From assembly GCF_002339505.1 (NCBI RefSeq), contig NZ_DDJO01000002.1:637-6122 (forward strand): a stretch of DNA of 5,486 nt. The letters are read 5' to 3'. Position numbers and translations under genes: made by a program. This DNA is from Corynebacterium sp. UBA2622 (lineage in GTDB: Bacteria; Actinomycetota; Actinomycetes; Mycobacteriales; Mycobacteriaceae). Shown here piece after piece: positions 1-5,486 of this stretch. Position 1 is the first letter of the stretch; the number at the start of each line of letters is the position of its first letter. The notes below the pieces were generated by a model, which was not told where the DNA came from, did no database searches, and saw only the letters and a list, made by a program, of their open reading frames with translations.

Positions 1-1074
1 GGCGCCCCCCCCCCCCGCCACGACCTGAGCGATCATCCCGCGTGGGCGCAGTTCCAGCAGTCGGGTGCGGACCGGGTCGCCCCCGGGGACGACGACTACT
101 ACGACATCATCGGCGCGCCGAACTTCCTGGCGGACCGACCCTCCTACACGAACGTCTCCTCGCTGGGCCGGGTGTTCCAGATCTCGCGCTCGCTCGCGGA
201 GGTCGCCGGTGCCGAGCAGGCCCAGATCTTCTTCGCGTCGCACTCCATCCTCAACAACGTCGCCCGCGGCTCCGAGCACTACGCCGGGGAGAACGGGGAG
301 AGCGAATGGTCCGGCGTGGGCCGGGTCGTCCTGGCCAACTGGGAGGATGTCGTCCATTCCCTCGACGGGGCGGTGCGGGTGGCTGACGCGGCCTCGCTCG
401 GCGAGGGTCAGGTCAGCGACGCCGCCTCGCGAATCGCCGCCGCCCAGGAGGCGCGGGAGGAGGAGCGCCGCCTCGCCGCCGAGCGGGAGAAGGCTGCCGC
501 CGAGGATGCGGACCCGTACGACGCATCGGAGTGGGCGAAGGCCGGCATCGACCCGGTCAAGATCACCGTGCAGGGCAAGACCGTTTACACGCTGCGCACC
601 TACCTCGGCGCGGCCCCGGTCTTCCTCGGGCGCTACGGGGAGATCTTCACCTTCCCCTCGGCGAAGCACCTCACACGCTGGATGGTGGAGAACGACGAGC
701 ACGACCTTGCGGGCGTGTCCACGTGGCCCGACCTGATGAGCGCCGCCAACGCCGGTGAGCTGGAGGTCAGCGTCCACCCGGACAACTCCTACTCCTTCAA
801 CGGCATCGCCGATGACATTCGCAAGGGCCCCGACGCGGTGGACACCGCCCAGATGGGAAAGGCCTACGAGCTCCTCGCGGACGCGGCCGACTGGGCGCGC
901 GATGACTCGCTGAACTCATTCCTGCTGGCCAACCCCCGGATGCAGGACTACCTCGCTTACATGCTCGGCTCCACCGAGCAGGCGGGTTACGTCCCCTCCG
1001 CGCCTTTCGACGACAAGGCCGAGGCGTGGCAGGAGATCGAGGACCAGCTGGTCAAGCGCTTCTCCAAGTTCTGA
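1..1074 (+). CDS. Conserved-type hypothetical protein, 5' end cut by window
   Basis: I do not recognise this family and assign no function. The frame is open from base 1 to TGA 1072-1074, giving 357 residues; a second in-frame TGA follows at 1078-1080. The true start lies left of the window. The GTG at 172 is not a good start, because the codons before it also read as plausible protein (for example DDDYYDIIGAPNF at window residues 30-42). Three parts are visible: an N-terminal soluble region (about 1-137), an Ala/Glu/Arg-rich helix likely to be a linker or short coiled coil (about 141-172, including EAREEERRLAAEREK), and a C-terminal region (about 174-357) rich in aromatic and acidic residues, ending VKRFSKF. 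There is no visible transmembrane segment, and no signal peptide in the part seen. The reading frame has strongly G/C third positions like its neighbours, so I take it as a real cytoplasmic protein. It converges on the VIT transporter gene. Confidence 0.82.
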   Translation, partial: GAPPPRHDLSDHPAWAQFQQSGADRVAPGDDDYYDIIGAPNFLADRPSYTNVSSLGRVFQISRSLAEVAGAEQAQIFFASHSILNNVARGSEHYAGENGESEWSGVGRVVLANWEDVVHSLDGAVRVADAASLGEGQVSDAASRIAAAQEAREEERRLAAEREKAAAEDADPYDASEWAKAGIDPVKITVQGKTVYTLRTYLGAAPVFLGRYGEIFTFPSAKHLTRWMVENDEHDLAGVSTWPDLMSAANAGELEVSVHPDNSYSFNGIADDIRKGPDAVDTAQMGKAYELLADAADWARDDSLNSFLLANPRMQDYLAYMLGSTEQAGYVPSAPFDDKAEAWQEIEDQLVKRFSKF

Positions 1075-1093
1075 CCCTGACCCGCCGACAGGG
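1075..1093 (+). terminator. Weak hairpin in convergent gap
   Basis: Directly after the stop of the first gene, CCCTG (1075-1079) can pair with CAGGG (1089-1093) across a 9-base loop. No T-run follows on either strand. It sits in the 35-base gap between two convergent genes, where a terminator is expected, and actinobacterial terminators often lack a U-tract. The stem is only 5 bp, so the call is tentative. Confidence 0.2.
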
Positions 1094-1109
1094 GGTGCGC
1101 GCCGCGGGG

Positions 1110-1811
1110 TTACAGGCCGGCGGTGCCGAACATCCAGCCGATGCCGAAGGTCACGCCCAGACCGATCGCGCCGCCGATGACGAGGCGCAGCACCGCCCGC
1201 TTCGCATCGGCATCGCCGATCTTCGCGGAGACCGCGCCCGTGATGGCCAGGGCGATGAGGGTGACGATGAAGGTCGACGCCACGCGCATCGATGACGGGG
1301 GCAGGAGCACCGCCGCCATGGGCAGCAGGGAGCCGAGGAAGAAACTGATGAAGGACGCGATCGCGGCCGACCAGGGGCTGACGATGTCCTCCTCGTCGAT
1401 GCCGTAGTGCATCTTCAGGTGCGCCTTGAGGGGGTTCTTCTCCGTCATCTCGGCGGCCACCTGCGTCGCCGTCTCCCTGCTCAGCCCGTCGCGGACGTAG
1501 CCCTCCACAAGGTGCTCGAACTCGCCGCTCGGGTTGTTCTGGTGCAGCAAGGTTTCCTTGGCGATGTACGCCCGCTCCGTGTCGCGCTGCGAGGAAACCG
1601 AGACGTACTCCCCCAGCGCCATGGAGACGGCGCCGCCGATCACGGCGGCGATGCCGGCGGTGGCGATGTTGCGGATGTCGGAGGTGGCACCCGCCACGCC
1701 GACCACCACGGCTGCCGTGGACACGATGCCGTCGTTTGCGCCGAGAACCGCGGCGCGCAGTTTATTGAGCCGCTCGTTCAGGCCGGAAGAGGTGGGTTCT
1801 GCTGTTCTCAT
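1110..1811 (-). CDS. VIT/CCC1-family iron/manganese transporter
   Basis: This is a membrane transporter of the vacuolar iron transporter (VIT1/CCC1) family, whose members move Fe2+ or Mn2+ out of the cytosol; in a bacterium the likely role is export or detoxification across the plasma membrane. The protein has 233 residues, usual for the family. Visible signs are NDGIVS (26-31) in TM1 (about 18-40), TM2 (about 46-66) leading into the hallmark GEYVSVSSQRD (67-77), an acidic, helical cytosolic metal-binding region (about 78-142, with E79, E86, E97, E99, E103, E113, E121, M122 and E124), then TM3 (about 147-170), TM4 (about 177-197) and TM5 (about 207-229). The frame stays open upstream to a TTG at 1898, but I chose ATG 1811: it gives the usual family N-terminus (MRTAEPTSSGLNERLNKLR), and the extension would cross promoter-like sequence. 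There is no Shine-Dalgarno sequence, so it may be leaderless. Metal specificity cannot be read from sequence. Confidence 0.93.
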   Translation of the reverse strand: MRTAEPTSSGLNERLNKLRAAVLGANDGIVSTAAVVVGVAGATSDIRNIATAGIAAVIGGAVSMALGEYVSVSSQRDTERAYIAKETLLHQNNPSGEFEHLVEGYVRDGLSRETATQVAAEMTEKNPLKAHLKMHYGIDEEDIVSPWSAAIASFISFFLGSLLPMAAVLLPPSSMRVASTFIVTLIALAITGAVSAKIGDADAKRAVLRLVIGGAIGLGVTFGIGWMFGTAGL

Positions 1812-1818
1812 GGAGTCA

Positions 1819-1848
1819 GGTGTACTGCATCCGTGGACGCGTCCGCAA
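1819..1848 (-). promoter_or_regulatory. Candidate promoter of VIT transporter gene
   Basis: On the minus strand TTGCGG (1848-1843) and TACACC (1824-1819) are 18 bases apart. Seven bases later comes the ATG at 1811, so transcription could begin at or beside the start codon and give a leaderless mRNA. This fits the lack of a ribosome binding site. The -10 match is weak in its last two bases. TAAAAC (1888-1883) is an alternative -10 further upstream, which would give a leader of about 65 bases. Confidence 0.35.
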
Positions 1849-1886
1849 GCAAGGAAAGCCTTAGTTTCCGCAGGTAGAACGCGTTT
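1835..1886. promoter_or_regulatory. Palindrome cluster, possible operator
   Basis: Three dyad elements lie close together: the perfect palindrome GGACGCGTCC (1835-1844), the inverted repeat GGAAA-N7-TTTCC (1853-1869), and the palindrome AACGCGTT (1878-1885). The two ACGCGT cores are 42 bases apart centre to centre, about four helical turns, and the middle repeat sits almost exactly midway. The first palindrome overlaps the proposed -35/spacer of the VIT gene promoter. The geometry suggests a regulator site, but CG-rich palindromes arise easily in GC-rich DNA. Confidence 0.3.
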
Positions 1887-1965
1887 TAGTGCAGCCAATC
1901 CTCACACCCGGCAATCGTGCGGGGCGCCGGCGCGGGTTGCTCGGCTTTCCTGCACCGCCTCCGCG

Positions 1966-1971
1966 TAGAAT
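1966..1971 (+). promoter_or_regulatory. -10 box of carboxypeptidase gene (leaderless)
   Basis: TAGAAT stands 8 bases before the ATG at 1980, placing the transcription start at or next to the A of the start codon. No Shine-Dalgarno sequence lies between. The -35 region is weak: GGCTTT (1943-1948) is at 17-base spacing, while TTGCTC (1937-1942) is too far away at 23. A strong -10 with a poor -35 is common in corynebacteria. The trpS gene shows the same box at the same distance. Confidence 0.6.
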
Positions 1972-1979
1972 CACGCGGG

Positions 1980-3323
1980 ATGCACACCCAGACCGTCGCC
2001 CGCGCCCTTGCCGTCCCCCTTACCGCCGTTCTGCTCGCCGCCCCCGCCGCGCATGCCCGGGGCGAGACAGCCGAGCCCACTCCGCAGGCCCCGGTGACAG
2101 TGCCTCCAACGGGTGGCACGCCCGTGCTCGACCCCGGTTCAGATTCGGGTGACGCAAGCCGCGGACACTACGAGGGAGAAAACTTCGTGCACGCGCCGCG
2201 CACCGCCGCCCCCGACACAAACTCCTGCCCCCAAGCCACCTGGCCGCCGCAACCCGTCTCCACCTCCGAAGCTGCACCCGCCGGAAGCAGCCCTACGCCG
2301 TTGCCGGTGACCTACCAAGGGCCGTGCGGCGTGACCGTCCCGGCGGGCTTCAACGTGGACGACACCGTCCTCGCCTCCGCTTTCCTCGTCGCCGATATCG
2401 ATTCGGGCGACATCCTCGCGATGAAGGACCCTCACGGGCGCTACCGCCCCGCCTCCATCATCAAGGTGCTGCTGGCGCTCGTCGCCATCGACGAACTGCC
2501 ACTTGACAAGGTCGTCACCGCCAGCGCCGAGACCGCCTCCCAGGAGGGCTCCCTGGTGGGCCTGGTGGAGGGCGGCACCTACACCGTCGACGACCTCCTC
2601 CACGGCCTGCTGCTCGCCTCGGGAAACGACGCGGCGCACGCCCTGGCACAGGAGCTCGGCGGGGACGCCGCGGCGGGCCAGAAGGTCAACGCCCTGGCCC
2701 AGCGCCTCGGGATGCGCGACACCCGGGCGGTGTCCTACTCCGGCCTCGACGCCCCCGGGATGTCCTCCTCGGTCTACGACCTGGGTCTCGCGTACCAGGC
2801 CGCGTTCCGCAACCCAACCTTCGCCCGGATCGTGGACACGGACTACTACGATTTCCCGGGCCACGCGGACCTTCCCGGCTACCAGGTGTGGAACGACAAC
2901 CATCTCTACCTCGAGGACCCCGAGGGGATCGGCGGCAAGACCGGTTACACCGATGACGCAAACCACACCTTCGTCGGCGCCGTGAACCACGACGGGCGGC
3001 GGCTGGTGGCGGTGCTCCTGGACACGACCTCGGACAAGGCCCGCCCCTGGGAGCAGGCCCAGCGGCTCCTGCACGAGTCCTACCGTTTCACCGACGCACA
3101 GGGCGTCGACAAGCTGGGGGCTAGCTCACCCGCCGGTGCCACCCAGGTAACGGAAACGGCCACCCCGGGGAGTTCCTCGGAACCCTCCGCGGTGGCCGGC
3201 GGGGCTGATCACGCACCCACCCCCTGGCGCTCCGTGGCGATCGTGGCCGGGGTGGTCGGTGCAGCGCTGCTGGCGCTTGCCCTTAGTCTCGCTTCAAGAG
3301 CGAGAGCGCGCCGACGCCGATAG
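1980..3323 (+). CDS. D-alanyl-D-alanine carboxypeptidase, secreted and membrane-anchored
   Basis: This is a penicillin-binding serine DD-carboxypeptidase (peptidase family S11, PBP5 type) that removes the terminal D-Ala of peptidoglycan stem peptides outside the membrane and so limits cross-linking. It has 447 residues. In order: a signal peptide with probable cleavage after AHA (24-26); a Pro/Ser/Thr-rich stalk (about 27-110); a catalytic domain (about 122-370) with SIIK (S159, K162), SGN (214-216) and KTG (320-322); a Ser/Thr/Ala-rich linker (about 380-415); a transmembrane helix (about 417-437); and a basic tail, RARARRRR. Two cysteines, C83 and C116, flank the end of the stalk and could form a disulfide. 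The PBP5 C-terminal domain is absent, as in many actinobacterial members. The frame is open from 1917, but ATG 1980 gives the signal peptide and a leaderless promoter. The neighbours suggest an orthologue of mycobacterial dacB1. The 3' end overlaps yhjD. Confidence 0.95.
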   Translation: MHTQTVARALAVPLTAVLLAAPAAHARGETAEPTPQAPVTVPPTGGTPVLDPGSDSGDASRGHYEGENFVHAPRTAAPDTNSCPQATWPPQPVSTSEAAPAGSSPTPLPVTYQGPCGVTVPAGFNVDDTVLASAFLVADIDSGDILAMKDPHGRYRPASIIKVLLALVAIDELPLDKVVTASAETASQEGSLVGLVEGGTYTVDDLLHGLLLASGNDAAHALAQELGGDAAAGQKVNALAQRLGMRDTRAVSYSGLDAPGMSSSVYDLGLAYQAAFRNPTFARIVDTDYYDFPGHADLPGYQVWNDNHLYLEDPEGIGGKTGYTDDANHTFVGAVNHDGRRLVAVLLDTTSDKARPWEQAQRLLHESYRFTDAQGVDKLGASSPAGATQVTETATPGSSSEPSAVAGGADHAPTPWRSVAIVAGVVGAALLALALSLASRARARRRR

Positions 3324-4380
3324 CACCGGCTGCGGCGCCCAGGCTGAGCAGCTTTCCGCCCGCACCCTGGTGGCGGGCACGCTGCGTCGCAGCACCCACG
3401 CGCACGTTGATCACGGCGGGCTCGGGAACCTCGACGGGCGCGGCGGCGAGGGATTCGGGAGTGGTCGCCGTCCAGGCCGAGACGTAGAGCACCACTCGCC
3501 AGATGAGGTAGAGCACGACCATCAGGGCGATGATCGGGCCGAAGATCGCGCCGGCCGGGTTGTTCGTCGCCGAGGAGATGATGAGGGTGGCGAACTGCTT
3601 GATCACCTCGAAGAGCACTGCGCCGATGGCGGCGCCCTTCAGGCCAGATTTGACCGGCACCTTGGTGCGTGGCATGAAGAGAACCAGCCACGCCATGACC
3701 AGGTAGTTTGCCAGGAGGCCGGCGGCCAGGCCGATCAGCCACACCACGGCGCGCGCACCCGGGAAGTTGCCGACGTGGAACTGGTCCATGAGGTCCGTGG
3801 TGTAGTGGGAGGTGCCGACGGCGGTGACACCGAAGGCGAGAACCAGCAGGACGATCAGCCCGATAAGACCCAGGAGGTCCCACAGCTTCTTCACCAGGAA
3901 GTTGCCGCCCTCGTCACCGGCGACCTTCCACATGGCGGAAATGCCGACGCGCAGGTGGTTCATCCAGCCGAGACCGGACCAGAGCGTCGTCAGCAAACCG
4001 ATGCCCGCGACGGCGCCGCGCTGGTCGATGGCGGAGTCGACGAGGCCGGAGAGAACCTCCCCCACGTCGCCGCCCACCGAGGTGCCGATCTGGTCCCGCA
4101 CCTGCATGAGCATGTCCGGGCGGGCGGCGAGGAAGAATCCCAGCCCGGCGAAGATCAGCATCGTGAGCGGAAACAGCGCGAGGACGGAGAAGTAGGTGAT
4201 GCCCGCGGCGAGCTGGTTGCCGTCCTGGGCGGTGTAGCGCTCGTTCATCTTCATCAGGTGGGCGAGGAACGGCGCCTTGCCGGTGACCTTGTCCACGGCA
4301 CCCTTCTGCTGCTGCTTGCGGGAGCGCTCGATGCCCTGCTCATCCATGTACGCCTTGCGCGGCGCCGTCGCTGTTTCCAT
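3283..4380 (-). CDS. yhjD: YhjD/YihY/BrkB-family inner membrane protein
   Basis: This is a multi-pass membrane protein of the YihY/BrkB family, closest to the YhjD type found beside trpS in mycobacteria. Older annotations name the family ribonuclease BN, a label now known to be wrong; its role is unsettled, with envelope integrity or transport suggested. The protein has 365 residues. A basic, soluble N-terminus (1-55) precedes the family signature AAGITYFSVLALFPL (58-72) in TM1. Further segments lie at about 123-140, followed by a WSGLGWMNHLRVGISAMW stretch (134-151), then at about 168-190, 210-235 (followed by MPRTKVP, 236-242), 248-268 and 278-303. A tail of about 60 residues extends past the core and includes a hydrophobic stretch (about 344-362). 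The start ATG 4380 has AGGAG six bases upstream. It lies 66 bases downstream of trpS, probably partly cotranscribed, and its 3' end overlaps the convergent carboxypeptidase gene by 41 bases. Confidence 0.92.
   Translation of the reverse strand: METATAPRKAYMDEQGIERSRKQQQKGAVDKVTGKAPFLAHLMKMNERYTAQDGNQLAAGITYFSVLALFPLTMLIFAGLGFFLAARPDMLMQVRDQIGTSVGGDVGEVLSGLVDSAIDQRGAVAGIGLLTTLWSGLGWMNHLRVGISAMWKVAGDEGGNFLVKKLWDLLGLIGLIVLLVLAFGVTAVGTSHYTTDLMDQFHVGNFPGARAVVWLIGLAAGLLANYLVMAWLVLFMPRTKVPVKSGLKGAAIGAVLFEVIKQFATLIISSATNNPAGAIFGPIIALMVVLYLIWRVVLYVSAWTATTPESLAAAPVEVPEPAVINVRVGAATQRARHQGAGGKLLSLGAAAGAIGVGALSLLKRD
3287..3305. terminator. Stem-loop inside convergent gene overlap
   Basis: TCTCGCT (3287-3293) and AGCGAGA (3299-3305) form a perfect 7-bp stem with a 5-base loop. 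The element lies between the yhjD stop (3283-3285) and the carboxypeptidase stop (3321-3323), so it codes for the last residues of both proteins. Being symmetric, it would form in both transcripts and could act as a bidirectional terminator or 3'-end stabiliser. There is no U-tract on either side, so termination is inferred only from structure and position. Confidence 0.4.
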
Positions 4381-4386
4381 GGGTTT

Positions 4387-4391
4387 CTCCT
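4387..4391 (-). promoter_or_regulatory. Shine-Dalgarno site of yhjD
   Basis: AGGAG on the minus strand is six bases before the ATG at 4380. It fixes that start. It is the only clear ribosome binding site in the window; the other three visible starts lack one. Confidence 0.8.
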
Positions 4392-4415
4392 AAGTTTCGT
4401 GTGTAGCCGCACCTA

Positions 4416-4421
4416 ATCGTA
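4416..4421 (-). promoter_or_regulatory. Possible internal -10 box before yhjD
   Basis: TACGAT on the minus strand lies in the 66-base gap between trpS and yhjD and would start a transcript about 28 bases before the yhjD ATG, leaving room for its Shine-Dalgarno site. No good -35 is seen. I found no terminator in the gap, so yhjD may be read both from trpS and from this site. Confidence 0.3.
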
Positions 4422-4446
4422 GAGGAAGTTCCCCCGCGGCCCACCC

Positions 4447-5457
4447 CTACCGCTTCGGCGCGAGGAAACCCACGCGCTCGTAGACCTGCGCGAGCAGCGG
4501 GGCTGCGATGCCGCGGGCCCGCTCCGCGCCCGCGGCCAGAATGCCCTCCAGCTCGGCGCGGTCGGCCATGAGTTCGTCGTAGCGGGCGCGCAGCGGGGTG
4601 GTGAACGCCTCGAGCGCGTCGGCAGTGTCCGTCTTCAGGGCGCCGTAGCCCTTGCCGTCATAACCGGCGACGAGGGTGTCGATAGGCGTACCTGTGAGGG
4701 CGGACTGGATGGCCAGGAGGTTGGACACGCCGGGCTTTGCGGCCTTGTCGTAGGCTATGACGCCGTCGTTGTCCGTCACGGCGGACTTGATGCGCTTCGC
4801 GGAGGTCTTCGGGTCGTCCAGCAGGTTGATCAGGCCCTTGGGGTTGGCCCCGGACTTGCTCATCTTCGCGGTGGGCTCCTGCAGGTCCTGGATCTTCGCC
4901 GCCCCCTCGGGGATGAAGCCCTCCGGAACAACGAACGTCGCGCCGAACCGGGAGTTGAAGCGCTCCGCCAGGGTGCGGGTCAGCTCGAGATGCTGGCGCT
5001 GGTCCTCCCCCACCGGGACGAGCTGCGGGGAGTAGAGCAGGATGTCGGCGGCCATGAGCATCGGGTAGGTGAACAGGCCTACGGTGGTGCGGTCCTGGCC
5101 CTGCTTCGCGGACTTGTCCTTGAACTGCGTCATGCGCGAGGCCTCGCCGAAGCCGGTGATGCACTGCAGCACCCAGGTCAGCTCGGCGTGCTCCGGAACG
5201 TGGGACTGGACGAAGAGCGTGGACTTGGCCGGATCGATGCCGAGAGCGATGAGCTGCGCGCAGCCCTTCAAGGTGCGCTCGCGCAGCTCCTCCGGGTTCT
5301 GCTCCACGGTGATGGCGTGGAGATCCGGGATGAAGTAGAAAGCGTCGTAACCGTCTTGGAGGTCGATCCACTGCTTCAGCGCCCCGAGGTAGTTGCCCAG
5401 GTGGTACGAGTCCGCGGTGGGCTGGATTCCGGAAAGTACGCGCTGCTTCTCAGTCAT
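4447..5457 (-). CDS. trpS: Tryptophanyl-tRNA synthetase
   Basis: This is the cytoplasmic class I aminoacyl-tRNA synthetase that charges tRNA-Trp with tryptophan using ATP. It has 336 residues, the normal bacterial length, and appears complete. The Rossmann-fold ATP site shows the HIGH-type motif as HLGN (19-22) within a TADSYHLGNYLGA stretch, and the KMSKS loop is exact at 198-202. Other family signatures are FIPDLHAIT (42-50), the ADILLYSPQLVPVGEDQ block (137-153) that forms the tryptophan pocket, and the helical C-terminal anticodon-binding part (about 215-336). H47 in DLHAIT corresponds to the histidine linked with indolmycin sensitivity in other bacterial enzymes, so this is the ordinary housekeeping type. 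ATG 5457 gives the normal N-terminus (MTEKQRVLSGIQPT). It has no good ribosome binding site but a -10 box 8 bases away, so it is probably leaderless; that leaves no space for a T-box or attenuator. yhjD follows downstream. Confidence 0.98.
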   Translation of the reverse strand: MTEKQRVLSGIQPTADSYHLGNYLGALKQWIDLQDGYDAFYFIPDLHAITVEQNPEELRERTLKGCAQLIALGIDPAKSTLFVQSHVPEHAELTWVLQCITGFGEASRMTQFKDKSAKQGQDRTTVGLFTYPMLMAADILLYSPQLVPVGEDQRQHLELTRTLAERFNSRFGATFVVPEGFIPEGAAKIQDLQEPTAKMSKSGANPKGLINLLDDPKTSAKRIKSAVTDNDGVIAYDKAAKPGVSNLLAIQSALTGTPIDTLVAGYDGKGYGALKTDTADALEAFTTPLRARYDELMADRAELEGILAAGAERARGIAAPLLAQVYERVGFLAPKR

Positions 5458-5465
5458 GCTTCCCG

Positions 5466-5471
5466 ATTCTA
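5466..5471 (-). promoter_or_regulatory. trpS: -10 box of trpS (leaderless)
   Basis: TAGAAT on the minus strand stands 8 bases before the trpS ATG at 5457, the same hexamer and distance as at the carboxypeptidase gene. The nearest purine run (GGGAAG) is almost against the start codon and is too close for a normal Shine-Dalgarno site. The -35 region would lie beyond the right edge of the window. Confidence 0.6.
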
Positions 5472-5486
5472 AACGGTGGGCCGGGC

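Noticed and set aside
65..736. 223-codon Arg/Ser/Pro/Thr-rich open frame over the first gene
   Set aside because: Typical shifted-frame translation of GC-rich coding DNA; the frame running 1-1074 has a normal amino acid balance.
1812..1898. 29-residue N-terminal extension of the VIT protein from a TTG at 1898
   Set aside because: It would cross the proposed promoter and palindromes, resembles no family N-terminus and has no ribosome binding site.
1924..1933. Perfect palindrome GCGCCGGCGC upstream of the carboxypeptidase gene
   Set aside because: All G/C and therefore likely by chance here; not paired with another site and not positioned clearly against the promoter.
1917..1979. 21-residue N-terminal extension of the carboxypeptidase
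   Set aside because: It would bury the signal peptide and include the TAGAAT box; the ATG at 1980 explains both.
2139..3074. 311-codon open frame on the minus strand opposite the carboxypeptidase gene
   Set aside because: Low-complexity Gly/Val/Arg/His-rich shadow; the plus strand carries SxxK, SxN and KTG in correct order and spacing.
3263..3277. AGCGC-N5-GCGCT as the main yhjD terminator
   Set aside because: Short stem with no U-tract, inside the carboxypeptidase transmembrane-helix codons; the longer stem at 3287-3305 is the better candidate.
3259..4416. 385-codon open frame on the plus strand antisense to yhjD
   Set aside because: Its composition (His/Gly/Asp/Glu/Arg-rich, no membrane or domain pattern) is what a GC-rich gene gives on the opposite strand; the minus-strand frame has clear family motifs and a Shine-Dalgarno site.
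4424..4432. GGAAGTTCC palindrome between trpS and yhjD as a terminator
   Set aside because: Only one base would be left for the loop, so it cannot form a hairpin; no T-run follows.

Overview
This 5,486-base window is GC-rich throughout and reads as the chromosome of a Corynebacterium or a close relative in the Mycobacteriales. Evidence for this: codon third positions are strongly G/C; the proteins resemble high-GC actinobacterial families; two genes appear to start with leaderless mRNAs, which are common in this group; and trpS, a YhjD-type membrane protein and a D-Ala-D-Ala carboxypeptidase lie together. The same neighbourhood occurs in Mycobacterium tuberculosis (Rv3336c trpS, Rv3335c, Rv3330 dacB1; recalled, not searched). 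The genus call is an inference.

Layout from left to right. (1) 1-1074, plus strand: the 3' part of a conserved-looking protein of unknown function, cut by the window edge and beginning in a run of 12 C. (2) 1075-1109: a short convergent gap with a weak hairpin. (3) 1110-1811, minus strand: a VIT/CCC1-family iron or manganese transporter. (4) 1812-1979: a 168-base divergent promoter region with a cluster of palindromes near the transporter promoter and a clear -10 box for the next gene. (5) 1980-3323, plus strand: a secreted, membrane-anchored penicillin-binding D-Ala-D-Ala carboxypeptidase with all three catalytic motifs. (6) 3283-4380, minus strand: a YhjD/YihY/BrkB-family multi-pass membrane protein whose 3' end overlaps that of the carboxypeptidase by 41 bases, with a perfect 7-bp stem-loop inside the overlap. 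(7) 4447-5457, minus strand: tryptophanyl-tRNA synthetase, 66 bases upstream of yhjD in the same direction. (8) 5458-5486: the trpS promoter, cut by the right edge.

The genes do not form one pathway. trpS is translation housekeeping and yhjD may share its transcript. The carboxypeptidase and YhjD both act at the cell envelope. The VIT protein would handle divalent metal at the membrane. There are no RNA genes, insertion sequences, CRISPR arrays or signs of recent transfer, and no gene-free stretch exceeds 168 bases. This is ordinary core chromosome. I see no new system; the most useful observations are the matching leaderless promoters of trpS and the carboxypeptidase, the stem-loop embedded in two coding sequences, and the dyad cluster beside the metal transporter gene.
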